From JAMHWF01 sp035911095 (GTDB lineage: Bacteria; Pseudomonadota; Gammaproteobacteria; Burkholderiales; Burkholderiaceae_C), in NCBI GenBank assembly GCA_035911095.1, contig JAMHWF010000037.1, forward strand, positions 41,833 to 105,832: DNA of 64,000 bases, written 5' to 3'. The position numbers were made by a program, and so were the translations under genes. Below are positions 33,895 through 44,900 of the stretch, in pieces. The notes under the pieces are model-generated. The model was not told the origin of the DNA and searched no databases. It saw only the letters and a list, made by a program, of their open reading frames with translations. Position 1 is the first letter of the stretch. Each line of letters begins with the position of its first letter.

Positions 33895-34410
33895 TCAGCC
33901 GCCGCCAGCGCGCCGGTGCGACACGCTGAGCGCCGCCGGCCGCGCCAGCGTCCGGTAGACGACGCAATAGCGCTCGGTCAGCTTCAGCAGCGAGGCGATC
34001 TGCTCCTCGGGCGCGTCGGTGTCCAGCTCGATCGCGAGCCGGATCGCCGAGAAGCCCACCGGCGCCTCGCGGTCGACGCCCAGCGTGCCGCGGAAGTCGA
34101 GGTCGCCCTCGGCGCGCAGTGTCGCGTCGCGCAGCGTGATGCCCAGCGCCGTGGCTACTGCGTTCAGCGTGACCCCGGCGCAGGCCACCAGCGCCTGCAG
34201 CAGCATGTCGCCCGAGCAGGCGGCGAGGCCGTCGCCGCCGGTGGCCGGGTGCAGGCCGGCGCGCACCAGGCTGCGCCCGGTCTCGACGCTGCAGCTCACC
34301 CCGTCGCCAAGCCGGCCCTGGGCGGTGAGCGTGACGAGAGCCGCCTTGGCGTCCTCGCGGTAGCGTCCCTTCAACGGCGCTTGCAGCGTTTTCAGTTCGT
34401 TGGCGTCCAT
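33895..34410 (-). CDS. OsmC-family peroxide-resistance protein
   Basis: A 171-residue OsmC/Ohr-fold protein. The two reactive cysteines are visible in LLQALVACAGVTLNAVAT and TERYCVVYRTL. Such dimeric enzymes reduce organic hydroperoxides, although the YhfA-like subgroup has unclear substrates. It ends about 170 bp after the upstream border of the CBS gene and lies downstream of malQ on the same strand. Confidence 0.9.
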   Translation of the reverse strand: MDANELKTLQAPLKGRYREDAKAALVTLTAQGRLGDGVSCSVETGRSLVRAGLHPATGGDGLAACSGDMLLQALVACAGVTLNAVATALGITLRDATLRAEGDLDFRGTLGVDREAPVGFSAIRLAIELDTDAPEEQIASLLKLTERYCVVYRTLARPAALSVSHRRAGGG

Positions 34411-34457
34411 CGTCTCCTCTTGTGTGTGGGTCGGGTGTGGGTCGGGCGGCGGGGCTC

Positions 34458-36098
34458 CTATCGGGCCGGGCCCGCCACCGTGTCGAGCGGCGGTGCCGCG
34501 TCTTCCGCCGCGGCGGCCGGTACCGCGGCCGGCGCTTGCGGCGCCACCGCCTCGTGCAGTTCCCCCGGCCCCGGCAGCCCGGCCAGTGCGTCCGGCGCGC
34601 GCCCGCAGGCCGCGCTCAGCTCGGCCAGCCGCCGCCCGGCCGTCGGGCCGACCATGTCCCAGTCGAAGCGCCAGGTCCAGCAGCCGATGTGGCCGGGCAG
34701 GTTCATCCGGTCCTCGCTGCCGAGGCCCAGCACGTCCTGCAGCGGGCAGATCGCGAGCTGGGCCGGTGAGGTCCAGACGGCACGGATCATCTGCCAGTGC
34801 ACCTCGCGCGGGTGGATCTCGCCCAGGTAGAGCCCGGCATGGTGGCGCTCGGCGTCGGTGGCGCGCTGCCACCAGCCGGCGATCGTGTCGTTGTCGTGGG
34901 TGCCGGTGTACGCGACGCAGTTGCGTGCGTAGGCGTGCGGCAGGTACAGGTGGCGTCCGGTCTCGCCGAAGGCGAACTGCAGGATGCGCATGCCCGGCAG
35001 CGCGAAGCGGTCGCGCAGCGCCTCGACCTCGGCGGTGATCACGCCCAGGTCCTCGGCGATCACCGGCAGGCCGCCGAGGGCGGCGCGCAGCGTCTCGAAC
35101 AGCGCGTCGCCGGGGGCCGGCACCCAGTGGCCGCCGGTCGCGTCGGCGCTGCCGGCCGGGATCTCCCAGAAGGCCTCGAAGCCGCGGAAGTGGTCGACCC
35201 GCACCTGGTCGGCCTGGGTCAGCGCATGCCGCATGCGGGCGACCCACCAGGCGTAGCCGTCGGCGCCCATGCGCTCCCAGTCGTAGAGCGGGTTGCCCCA
35301 GAGCTGGCCGGTGGCCGAGAAGAAGTCGGGCGGCACGCCGGCGACGACCTGCGGCGCGAAGGCCTCGTCGAGCAGGAAGAGCTCGGGCTGGGCCCAGCAG
35401 TCGACCGAATGGTGGGCGATGAAGATCGGCAGGTCGCCGATCAGTGCGATCCCCTTCCCGTTGGCGTAGGCCTTGAGCGCGCGCCACTGGGTGGTGAAGC
35501 ACCACTGGACGAAGGCCCAGAACTCGAGCGCGGGCGCGTGTGACTGGCGGGCCGCCACGAGCGCCCGTGCATCGCGCCGCGCCAGCGGGCGCGGCCAGGC
35601 CGTCCACCGGGTCACGCCCTGCTCCCGATGGTGCTCGTCGAGGGCCATGAAGAGCGTGTAGTCGTCGAGCCAGTGCGCCGCCTCGGCGCGGAAGGCGGCG
35701 AAGGCCGCGCGCTCGGCCTCGTCGGCCTGTGCCAGGTAGCCGGCGTGCGCCTCGCGCAGGCGCGCCATGCGCCAGGGCGCGACGCGTTCGTAGTCGACGC
35801 GGGCGGCGTCGAAGCCGAGCGTGGCGGCGTCGATCGGCGCCAGCCAGCCGCGCTCGACCAGCGGCTCCAGCGCCACCATCAGCGGCGAGCCGGCGAAGGC
35901 GGAGACGCCGGCGTAGGGCGAGTTGCCGGGGCCCACCGGCGCCAGCGGCAGCACCTGCCAGGCGCCCTGGCCCGCGGCGGCGAGCCAGTCGACGAAGTGC
36001 CAGGCGCCGGGCCCGAAGTCGCCGATGCCGTGCGGCCCCGGCAGCGAGGTCGGGTGCAGCAGGATGCCGCAGCGGCGGGGGGTCGGGTCGGGCTGCAT
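34458..36098 (-). CDS. malQ: 4-alpha-glucanotransferase (amylomaltase)
   Basis: Transfers alpha-1,4-glucan segments between maltodextrins. The 546-residue GH77 enzyme has the typical N-terminus GILLHPTSLPGPHGIGDFG, LPLAPVGPGNSPYA, LIGDLPIFIAHHS, the nucleophile Asp in QVRVDHFRGFEAFW, the acid/base Glu in PVIAEDLGVITAEV and GTHDNDTIAGWW. A Pro/Ala-rich tail of about 45 residues is extra. It diverges from the NUDIX-MBL gene 67 bp away; no other glycogen genes are present in the window. Confidence 0.95.
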   Translation of the reverse strand: MQPDPTPRRCGILLHPTSLPGPHGIGDFGPGAWHFVDWLAAAGQGAWQVLPLAPVGPGNSPYAGVSAFAGSPLMVALEPLVERGWLAPIDAATLGFDAARVDYERVAPWRMARLREAHAGYLAQADEAERAAFAAFRAEAAHWLDDYTLFMALDEHHREQGVTRWTAWPRPLARRDARALVAARQSHAPALEFWAFVQWCFTTQWRALKAYANGKGIALIGDLPIFIAHHSVDCWAQPELFLLDEAFAPQVVAGVPPDFFSATGQLWGNPLYDWERMGADGYAWWVARMRHALTQADQVRVDHFRGFEAFWEIPAGSADATGGHWVPAPGDALFETLRAALGGLPVIAEDLGVITAEVEALRDRFALPGMRILQFAFGETGRHLYLPHAYARNCVAYTGTHDNDTIAGWWQRATDAERHHAGLYLGEIHPREVHWQMIRAVWTSPAQLAICPLQDVLGLGSEDRMNLPGHIGCWTWRFDWDMVGPTAGRRLAELSAACGRAPDALAGLPGPGELHEAVAPQAPAAVPAAAAEDAAPPLDTVAGPAR

Positions 36099-36165
36099 GG
36101 CGCGGGTGGCGAGGGGGGTGGAGGAGAAGGCGCGATGATCGCGCACCGAGGACCCGGATCAGACG

Positions 36166-37932
36166 ATGGCTCACGACACGCTACCCCGCCCGGCCGCGAC
36201 GACGCTCGTGGTGCGCGACGCGCTGCCCGGCGCCGCGGCCAGGCCCGGCGAGGAGCAGGGCGGCTCGCGCCTCGAGGTGCTGATGCTGCGCCGTTCGGAC
36301 GCAGCGAGTTTCATGCCGGGCAGCTATGTCTTCCCCGGCGGCGTGGTCGACCCGGGCGACGCCGCGCCGGAGGTGCTGGCCGCCTGCGACGAGGCGCCCG
36401 AGGCGCTGCGCGCCCGGCTCGGCGGCGACCCGGGGGCGCCGGCGCATGCGGTGGCGGCGCTGCGCGAGTGCTTCGAGGAATGCGGCCTCTGGCTGGGCGC
36501 CGCGGCGCCGCTGGGTGATGACGCGGCCGCCGAGCTGGCGGCACTTCGGGCGCAACAGGCCGAAACCCGCGAGCGCCTGCGCCAGACGCCACCCGACGGC
36601 GCCGCCAGCGCCGGGCCAGACCTTGCGATGGCCGCCCTGCTCGCGGTCGCCCGCCGCCACGGCCTGCCGCTGGTCACCTCGGCGCTGCAGCCCTGGAGCC
36701 ACTGGGTGACGCCGATCGACGCGCCGAAGCGCTTCGACACCCGCTTCTTCGTCGCCGCCGCGCCGCCCGGCCAGCAGGCGAGCGTCGACGCGCAGGAGAC
36801 CACCGCGCTCGTCTGGGTACGGCCCGAGGAGGCGCTGGCGCGCCGCGACGAGGGCGAACTGCAACTCGAGTTCGTCACCACGACGCTGCTGCGCGAGCTG
36901 CTGCCCTGTGCCGACGTTGCCGCGCTGCTCGCCGCGGCGCGCCGCCGGCCCCCGGCCGGCCCGGTGCATCCGCGCGCCAGCCGCGACGGCCAGGGGCGTC
37001 GGCGCGTGTTGCTGCCCGGCGACCATGCCTACGCCGAGGTGCAGCGGCTCGACCCGCAGGGTTCGGCCAGCGCCCTGAGCACGATCGAGCCGGGCCGGGT
37101 CGTGATGCTCGGCGCGACGCTGCGCCGCCTGACGGCGCCGAACCCCGGGATGATGACCGGCCCCGGCACCAACACCTACCTGATCGGCCGCGGCGGCCGC
37201 TACGCGGTGCTCGACCCCGGCCCGGCGATCGATCGCCACATCGACGCGATCGTCGCCAGCTGCGCCGGCAACGTCGAGGCGGTGCTCGTCACCCACACCC
37301 ACCTCGACCACTCGCCCGCCGCGCGGCCGCTGGCCGAGCGCTGCGGCGCGCGCCTGATCGGGCTGCCCGCGCCGCCGGGCACGCGCCAGGACCACGGCTT
37401 CGCGCCGCGCGAGCAGCCGGCCGACGGCCAGTGGTTCGACGTCGCCGGCTGTCGCCTGCAGGCCCTGCACACGCCGGGGCACGCGTCGAACCATGTCTGC
37501 TGGTGGTTCCCGGAGGAGCACATGCTGTTCACCGGCGACCATCTGATGCAGGGCTCGACCGTCGTCATCGACCCGCCGGACGGCGACATGGCGGCCTATC
37601 TCGCCTCGCTGCGCCGCCTGCCCGCGTTGCTGCCGACGCTCGCCTGGCTGGCGCCGGCGCACGGCTTCCTGATCGACCGGCCGGCGCGGGCGATCGAGCG
37701 CCTGGTCGCGCACCGGCTGGCGCGCGAGGCCAAGGTGCTGGAGGCGCTGCCGGGCGAGGGCGGCGTGACGACGGAGGCACTGGTGCCCCTGGTCTACGCC
37801 GACGTGCCCGGCGGGCGCCACGGCGTCGCCGCCCGCTCGCTGCTGGCGCACCTGCTGAAGCTCGAGGGCGACGGCGCCGTGCGGCGCGAGAACGGCGCGG
37901 GCGACCTCCGCTGGCGGCGCGCGGACCGGTAG
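36166..37932 (+). CDS. NUDIX hydrolase-metallo-beta-lactamase fusion
   Basis: A 588-residue two-enzyme fusion. Residues about 10-255 form a NUDT19-like NUDIX domain (GSYVFPGGVVDPGD and the Nudix-box-like AVAALRECFEECGLWLG). From about 310 comes an MBL-fold hydrolase of the LACTB2 type: NPGMMTGPGTNTYLIG, VLVTHTHLDHSP (HxHxDH), LHTPGHASNHVCWWF, LFTGDHLMQG and LAPAHG supply zinc ligands, and a winged-helix tail follows. The NUDIX part probably acts on CoA or nucleotide diphosphate derivatives, the MBL part on an ester or RNA; neither can be proved from sequence. Such fusions occur in Burkholderiales. Confidence 0.92.
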   Translation: MAHDTLPRPAATTLVVRDALPGAAARPGEEQGGSRLEVLMLRRSDAASFMPGSYVFPGGVVDPGDAAPEVLAACDEAPEALRARLGGDPGAPAHAVAALRECFEECGLWLGAAAPLGDDAAAELAALRAQQAETRERLRQTPPDGAASAGPDLAMAALLAVARRHGLPLVTSALQPWSHWVTPIDAPKRFDTRFFVAAAPPGQQASVDAQETTALVWVRPEEALARRDEGELQLEFVTTTLLRELLPCADVAALLAAARRRPPAGPVHPRASRDGQGRRRVLLPGDHAYAEVQRLDPQGSASALSTIEPGRVVMLGATLRRLTAPNPGMMTGPGTNTYLIGRGGRYAVLDPGPAIDRHIDAIVASCAGNVEAVLVTHTHLDHSPAARPLAERCGARLIGLPAPPGTRQDHGFAPREQPADGQWFDVAGCRLQALHTPGHASNHVCWWFPEEHMLFTGDHLMQGSTVVIDPPDGDMAAYLASLRRLPALLPTLAWLAPAHGFLIDRPARAIERLVAHRLAREAKVLEALPGEGGVTTEALVPLVYADVPGGRHGVAARSLLAHLLKLEGDGAVRRENGAGDLRWRRADR

Positions 37933-37960
37933 GCGCCGACTTCGAACTTGGGGGGTCGCC

Positions 37961-37989
37961 TTGTGGCGGCCCAGGGCGCTCCCTAGACT
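37961..37989 (+). promoter_or_regulatory. sigma-70-type promoter for the caspase-CHAT unit
   Basis: TTGTGG and TAGACT are separated by exactly 17 bp, about 41 bp before the caspase gene start. The spacing and match are good for a GC-rich genome, so the caspase/CHAT pair probably has its own promoter and is not read only from the upstream NUDIX-MBL gene. Confidence 0.6.
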
Positions 37990-38030
37990 CGGTGGCCTCA
38001 GGCTGTCGCGCGGCTACAGGGAGCACAACG

Positions 38031-38846
38031 ATGAAGCGTCGGGGGCTGTGCATCGGGATCAACGACTACCCGGGCACCGACATGGACCTGCAAGGCTGTG
38101 TCAACGATGCGAAGGACTGGGCCGCGGTGCTGGAGGGGCGCGGTTTCGAGGTGCGGCAGCTCCTCGACAAGCAGGCCACGAAGGCCGGTCTCGTCGCCGG
38201 GCTGCGCCGCCTGATCGGCGACGCGCGGGCGGGCGACGTCGTCGTCGTGACCTTCTCGGGTCACGGCACCTATGCGCCCGATGCGAAGGGCGGCGACGAG
38301 GCCGACGGCTATGACGAAGGCCTGTGCCCGCACGACGTGAAGACGGCCGGGCCGCTGATCGACGACGAGATCCACGCGCTCTTCGCCGCCTGTCCGGCCG
38401 GCGCGCATCTGGTGCTGATCTCGGACAGCTGCCACTCGGGGACGGTGACGCGCGACGCGGGCGACGGGTTGCGCGACCCGCAACTGCCCGTGCCGCGCTT
38501 CATGCCGATCGCCAACTGGCGCGGCGCGGCGCCCGAGGACTTCGACGCCCGGCGCGTGCGCGGCCGCGTGCTGAAGAAGGCGCTGCGCGCCGGCGAGGCC
38601 GACCTGCTGCTCGCCGGTTGCGAGGAAGGGCCGAAGCACTTCAGCTACGACACCCAGTTCGACGGCCGGCCGGTGGGCGCCTTCAGCTACTTCGCCAGGC
38701 AGCAGCTCGCGAAGCTGCCCGCAGGGGCGACCTACGAGCAGTGGATGAAGGCGGTCACGCCCGACTGCCTGCCCAACGGCAACTGCAACCAGCGGCCGCA
38801 GATCGTCGGCAGCGCGGCGGCGCGGAAGCGGGAGATCTTCGCGTAG
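38031..38846 (+). CDS. caspase-like (peptidase C14) protein
   Basis: A 271-residue prokaryotic metacaspase. The catalytic dyad is visible: His78 in VVTFSGHGTYAPD and Cys134 in LISDSCHSGTV. The N-terminal GLCIGINDYPGTDMDLQGCV and the acidic specificity region (EADGYDEGLCPHD) are family hallmarks. No transmembrane, signal or sensor domain is attached, so regulation must come from partners. It is followed 61 bp downstream by the giant CHAT-hydrolase gene on the same strand. A cytosolic cysteine protease acting on, or with, that neighbour is the natural hypothesis. Confidence 0.95.
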   Translation: MKRRGLCIGINDYPGTDMDLQGCVNDAKDWAAVLEGRGFEVRQLLDKQATKAGLVAGLRRLIGDARAGDVVVVTFSGHGTYAPDAKGGDEADGYDEGLCPHDVKTAGPLIDDEIHALFAACPAGAHLVLISDSCHSGTVTRDAGDGLRDPQLPVPRFMPIANWRGAAPEDFDARRVRGRVLKKALRAGEADLLLAGCEEGPKHFSYDTQFDGRPVGAFSYFARQQLAKLPAGATYEQWMKAVTPDCLPNGNCNQRPQIVGSAAARKREIFA

Positions 38847-38907
38847 CGGTGCAGGCGGGCGGGCTGCGCCGGCGCGGGCGCACAACAAGAACGACCGAGG
38901 AGACGCG

Positions 38908-41900
38908 ATGGCAAGCAAGCAGGGGCAGGCACGGGGCGGCAGGGCGCCGGCGAAGAAGACCGCCGCGGGCGGCTCGGCGCGCAAGGCCGCCGCGAAGGCG
39001 CCCGAGAAGGCACCCGCGGCTCGCAAGGCGCCGGCAAAGGCACCGTCGTCGATCAGGACCCCGCCCGCGGCCCCTGCCGCCGAGACGGTAGCGGGCGACA
39101 GCGGCGGGCCGCCGGCGCGCGTGCCGCCACCGCCTTCGGTGCGCACTCGAGCGGACCGACCCGCCCGCGCGGGGACGCGTCCGAGTGGCAACGGCATGCC
39201 GTCCGGCGAGCCGCCCAAGGCGCCGCCCCGCACGCCCGACCAGGGCGCGCCGGTCCGCTTCAAGGGTTTGCCGGCCGCCCTGCCGCCGGGCATCCCGGCC
39301 GCGCTGCGGCCGACGACGCGGGCCGACGGCGCGCCTGCGGATCCGCTGAACATCGCGGGCTTCCTCGGTCCGGCGAAGGTCTACGACCTCGGCAAGCGGC
39401 GCGGCGCGGGCGAGCAGCCGAAGGAGCTGGACGCCAAGGCCGACGAGGTCGTCGTGCTCGAGCTGACCGACGGCGACACGCTGCTCACCACCGCGTCGAA
39501 GCTGCGCCAGACGCTGCTGCGGTCGCACCCCGAGCTGGTCGACGCCGATGGCAACATCGACTTCGAGAAGCTCGGCGAGATCGGGATCGCCGGCGCCACG
39601 CGCGGCGGCGGTGTCCGGGGCCTGCTGTCGAAGCTCTTCGTCTTCGCCAGCGGCGGCGTCGACGGGTTGATCGATGCGGCCAAGGACCTGGTCGCGGACA
39701 AGGCCGGGAGCGTGGCGACCTACGGCCTGAGCTGGGCGGGCACGCGCGCGCTGATGAAGGTGATCGAGAACCAGCTGCCCTGCCAGCCGGGGCTCTACGC
39801 CTGGCAGCATGCCTTCGACCGCGGCGAGAAGGATGCGGCCGCGACGGACGACAGCCGGCGCGAGGACAAGGCCGCGGCCGACCGGGCGCGTGCGGCCCTT
39901 GCCGACGCCGCCAAGCGCGACCAGCCGGTGCTGATCTTCGTCCACGGCACCGGGTCGAGCACGCATGGTGGCTACAAGGCGCTGGTCAAGGAGCAGGGCG
40001 ACCTGATCGCCAAGCTCGGCGCGCACTTCGAAGGCGGGGTCTACGCCTTCGAGCACCACACGCTGTCCGAGAGCCCGATCGACAACGCGATCGCGCTGCT
40101 CGACGCGCTGCCGAAGGGGCTGCGGGTCAGCTTCGTCACGCACTCGCGCGGCGGTCTGATCGCCGACCTCTTGTGTGCGGCCGAGCTGACGGCCGATGCC
40201 ATCGCGGCCTACCGGCGTCAGCTGCCGGGGCTGGGCGGCGACGCGACCGGTCGCGGGCGTGATCAGCAGCTGCAGCTGCGTGCCGAGCTGGACGATGCGC
40301 ACGCCGGGCAGCGCGGCCAGTTGGTGACGCTGGCGGAGCGCCTCGCGGCGGCCGGCCTCGTCGTCGAGCGCTACGTGCGCGTCGCGGCGCCGGCGCGGGG
40401 CACGAAGCTCGCCGGCGAGAACATCGACGTCTTCCTGTCGGCGCTGGTGAACCTGGGCCGGCTTGCCTTCGGCACGAGCATCGTCTACCAGGTGCTGTCG
40501 CGGGCGGTGCTGCAGATCGTGCGCAACCGCACCGACGCCCACGTCGTGCCCGGCATCGAGGCGATGCTGCCCGACTCGCCGCTCGCCGCCCTGCTGGCGC
40601 GGATACGGCCCGCCGGCGGGCTGAGGATGGCCGTGATCGCCGGCGACATCCAGGGCAGCGGCCTGTTCCGCCGCCTGGCCGTGCTGCTGACGGACACGCT
40701 GATCTTCGAGCAGGAGGACCACGACCTCGTCGTCGACACCGAGGCGATGTACCGCGGCATCGCCCCGGCCGCCAAGGCGCGCGCGCATTTCGACCGCGGC
40801 ACCGACGTTTCGCACTTCAACTACTTCCGCAATGCGCAGACGCGCGAGGCGCTGTTCGACTGGCTCGCCGCCAAGGAGCCGGAGCAGGTCGCGGCCTTCG
40901 ACCCGCTCGAGCTCGACCCGGGCCGGCGCATCGCCCGCGGGGGCGAAGCACCGGCGGATGCGCCGATCGTCGTCGTGCTGCCCGGGGTCATGGGTTCGCA
41001 CCTGCGGGTCGGTGCGAAGAACCGCGTCTGGGTCGACCCGCTCGAGCTGGCCAACGGGGGGCTGGCCAAGCTGAAGTGGGGGCAGCCCGGGGTCGAGGCG
41101 GAGGAGCTGCTCGAGATGAGCTACGGCGATCTCTGCGACCACCTGGCCAGGAGCCATCGCGTCGAGCGCTTCGCCTATGACTGGCGGCAGCCGCTCGACG
41201 TGCTGGGCGAGCGCCTGGGGCAGATGCTGGACACGCTGCTGAAGGCGAACCCCGGGCGGCCGGTCCGCCTGCTGGCGCACAGCATGGGTGGCCTCGTCGT
41301 GCGCGCCTGCATCCTGCAGCGGCGCGGCGTGATGGACGAGCTGATGCAGCGACCCGGGGCGCGCCTCGTGATGCTGGGCACGCCGCACCAGGGCGCGCAC
41401 TCGATGGTCGAGAACCTGCTGGGCAAGGCGACGATGCTGCGCTCGCTGGCCATCGCCGACCTGCGGCACGACCTGAAGGAGCTGATCGACTTCGTCGCCG
41501 GCTTCCGTGGCGCCCTCCAGCTGCTGCCGCGGCCCGGCTTCAAGGACACGTTTGCCGACGAGCCGAACGGCTTCGGCAAGGCGCTCGACTATTCGAGCAC
41601 GGGCACCTGGACGCTGCAGCTGGCGCCTTGCAACCGCGACTTCTGGGCCGGCGACGGCATCGTGCCGGGCTTCGAGGGCGACGCGCTGGAGGCAGGGAGC
41701 TGGCTCTGGCGCCAGGACAACGGAGGCAAGGAACCCCGCGAGGCACCGCCTTCGTTGCCGGCCGAGTACGCCGCCAAGTCGGTCTACGTGTTCGGCATCG
41801 CGCGCAACACGCCCTGCGGCGTGCGCGCGGTCGACGGCCGCCTGAAGATGGTCGGCACGACGCGCGGCGACGGCACCGTCACCTGGGATTCGGGCCGCAT

Positions 41901-44900
41901 CGGCGGCATCGGCAAGTATTTCTGGATGCCCGCCGGACACGGCAAGCTGCTGGCGACCGAGGAGCACTTCGACGCGATCGCCGAACTGCTCGCGACCGGT
42001 GCGACCGCTGCCTTGCAGAGCGAGGAGCCGAAGCGCCGCGACGGCGAGGCCGACCGCCCGGTGGTCTACGAGCCTGGGGTGCCGACGGCCGAACCGATCG
42101 TCGCCCTGTCGGGCGGGCTGCTCGGCGGCATCGACACGCCGGCGGTGCGCGCCCGCGAGGGCCGGCCGCTGACCGTCGAGGTGCGGGCCATGGACCTGCG
42201 CTGCCTGGGGTCGCAGCCGATCCTGGTCGGCCAATACCAGCAGGACCCGATCGCCGGGCCGCAGAAGCTGATCGACGAGGAGATGCTGGACGGAGAGCTG
42301 AGCCAGCGCTACATGCTCGGCCTCTACCCCGGGCCGCCCGGGACGGCGTCGGCCGTGCTGCAGAAGCCGAACGCGGCCGAGATCGCGCGCGGCACGCTGC
42401 GCGGGGCGATCGTGACCGGGCTCGGCCTCTACGGGGCGCCGCTCGGCCTGCAGCAACTGGTGGAGGCGGTGCGCAGCGGCACGCTGCGCTTCCTGCTGCA
42501 TGTCGCCGACGTGCTCGGCAAGGAGCCGCGCGAGCTCAGGCTGGCGAGCCTGCTGCTCGGCTACAACTCGACCGCGAACCTGCCGCTCGCCACCTCGGTC
42601 GAGGCCCTCGTGCGCGGCGTGCTGGAGGCGAACCGGCAGTTCCGCGACGCGACCAAGCTGGACATCCGCGTCTCCGAACTGGCGATCGTCGAGATCTACC
42701 TCGACACCGCGATCACCGCTGCCTACGAGCTGCGGCGCATCGAGGCCAAGCTGCAGCCGCTGGCGATGGAGTCAGGTTCGCGCCTCGTCGTGCTGCGCGA
42801 GATGCGCAAGCACGCGAGCGCACGCCACCGCCTGTTCGACGGCCGGGGCGGCGGCTACTGGCCGCGCATGATCGTGAGCGACGCCGACCGGCTGGAGGCG
42901 ATCGCGAACCTCGGGTGCACCACCGCGTCGACGCCGGCGCTCCTGGCGCCCTGGCCGGTCGATCCGGCGGCGGCAAGCGTCGCGCAGGCGGGCCTGGCCG
43001 GCGCGCCGCCCGCACCGGCGGCGCCGACGGCCCGCAGGCTCAAGTTCCTGTACGTCGGCCAGCGCGCGCGCGCCGAGGCGGTGATCCTGGAGCGGCAGCC
43101 GAAGCTCATCGAGCAGCTCGTCGCGCAGCAGATCGCCGAGACGCGATGGGACAAGGACTTCAGTCGGCTGCTGTTCCAGCTGATGGTGCCGGTCGAGTTC
43201 AAAGAAGCCACCCGCCAGCTGGAGCGCCTGGTGCTGGTCGTCGACGAGTCGACCGCCAACCTGCCGTGGGAACTGATGCTGGCCGACGAGGAAAGCGACG
43301 GCGACGCGTCGGTGCCGCTGGCGGTCCAGTGGCCGATGGTGCGCCAGTTCGAAACCTCGAAGTTCCGGCCGCGCGTGCGGCAGAGCGTGCAGCGCTTCGC
43401 GATGGTGATCGGCAATCCGTCGACCCAGGGCTTCAGGCCGGCGTTTCCGCCCTTGACGCCGTCGGCTGCCGTTGCGTCGCCGGGCGACGGTTCGCTCGAC
43501 CCGCTGGCGCAGGCGGAGAAGGAGGCCGAGGCGATCGCGACCCGCCTGCGGGCGTCTGGCTATACCGTGGTGCCGACGATAGGCAAGCACTGGGCTGCCG
43601 CCAGCGTGATGGCGCGCCTGTTCCAGCGCAGCTATCGCATCGTGCATGTCTCGGCGCACGGCGTCTTCGCGCGCCGCCACAGGGACGGGCTGCTGCGCAG
43701 CGGCGTCGTGCTGTCGGGGGGGCTGCTGCTCACGGCGGCCGAGTTCCGTGCGATGGAGTACGCGCCGGAGCTGGTCTTCCTCAACTGCTGCCACCTCGGC
43801 ACGATCGACGCCGGCCAGAGCGCCAGCACCGAAGCCGGCGGCAACCTGCTGGCGGCGAGCGTCGCGCGCGAGTTGATCGCCAGCGGCGTGCGCTGCGTCA
43901 TCGTCGCCGGCTGGGCGGTCGACGATGCGATGGCGGCCCTGTTCGGCGAACACTTCTACGAGCAACTGCTGGAGCGACGACAGTCCTTCGGCGAAGCGGT
44001 CTGGAGCGCGCGCCGCGCGGTATGGGCGGCGGCCCAGCGCAGCGGCTCGGTGGACAACACCTGGGGTGCGTTCCAGGCCTATGGCGACCCGAGCTGGCGC
44101 GCCGAGCCGCCGGCCGACGGGCTGTCGGCCTCCAGCGGTGACGAGGACTTCGCGTCGCCGGACGAACTGCTCGACGCGCTGGCGCGCCTGCGGGCGGACC
44201 TGGCGCGGCGCCCCGGCGTGCTGACGCCAGCGGACCGCCAGGCCCAGGTCGAACGCGTCGATGCTTTGCGCAAGCGCTGCCAGCCCGCCTGGCTGAGCCT
44301 GCCGCAGGTGCATGCCGCGCTCGGCGACGTGTTCGCCGACCTGGGCGAGATGTCGCGCGCACGGGACGAGTACGTGAAGGCCGTGCAGGCGGAGCAGCTC
44401 GACTGCGTGCCGATGCGGGCGCTGGAGCAACTCGCGAACGTGGAGTCACGCCTCAAGGGCCGCGAGGCGGAGGACGGTGCGGCGGCGGCGCGGGCGCTGG
44501 AGCGCCTCGATGCGCTCGACCGGGTCGTGGCCCCGAGCTTCGAGCCCGAGGCCACCGGGCCTGCGCCCAAAGAGACTTCCACCGGACGGAGGCGCAAGGG
44601 GAGCGCCGCAGCCACCGGCCCGTATGCCGGCACCAGCGAGCGGCACGGCCTGCGCGGGGCGGTGAAGAAGCGCGCCGTCGTGGCCTTGGCGGACGAGGTC
44701 CTGCAGCCCGGACCGGGTCGCCGCGACAGGGCCGACGCCTTGCGCGAGCTGCGTCTCGGGCTGGGGAAGGCGCGCGACGCCTACGCGCGCGGCGAGTCGC
44801 TGGGTGGCGTGCTGGCGCCGTATCCGGCGCTGAACCGGCTGTGGATCGACGCGCTCCTGGCCGAAGGGACGGACGGCGATGCATCGCCACCGATCGAACT

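Noticed and set aside
38755..42501. 1248-codon minus-strand frame opposite the giant CHAT gene
   Set aside because: The product is dominated by Arg, Gln and His with no domain; the plus strand shows two hydrolase triads and a CHAT dyad in frame.
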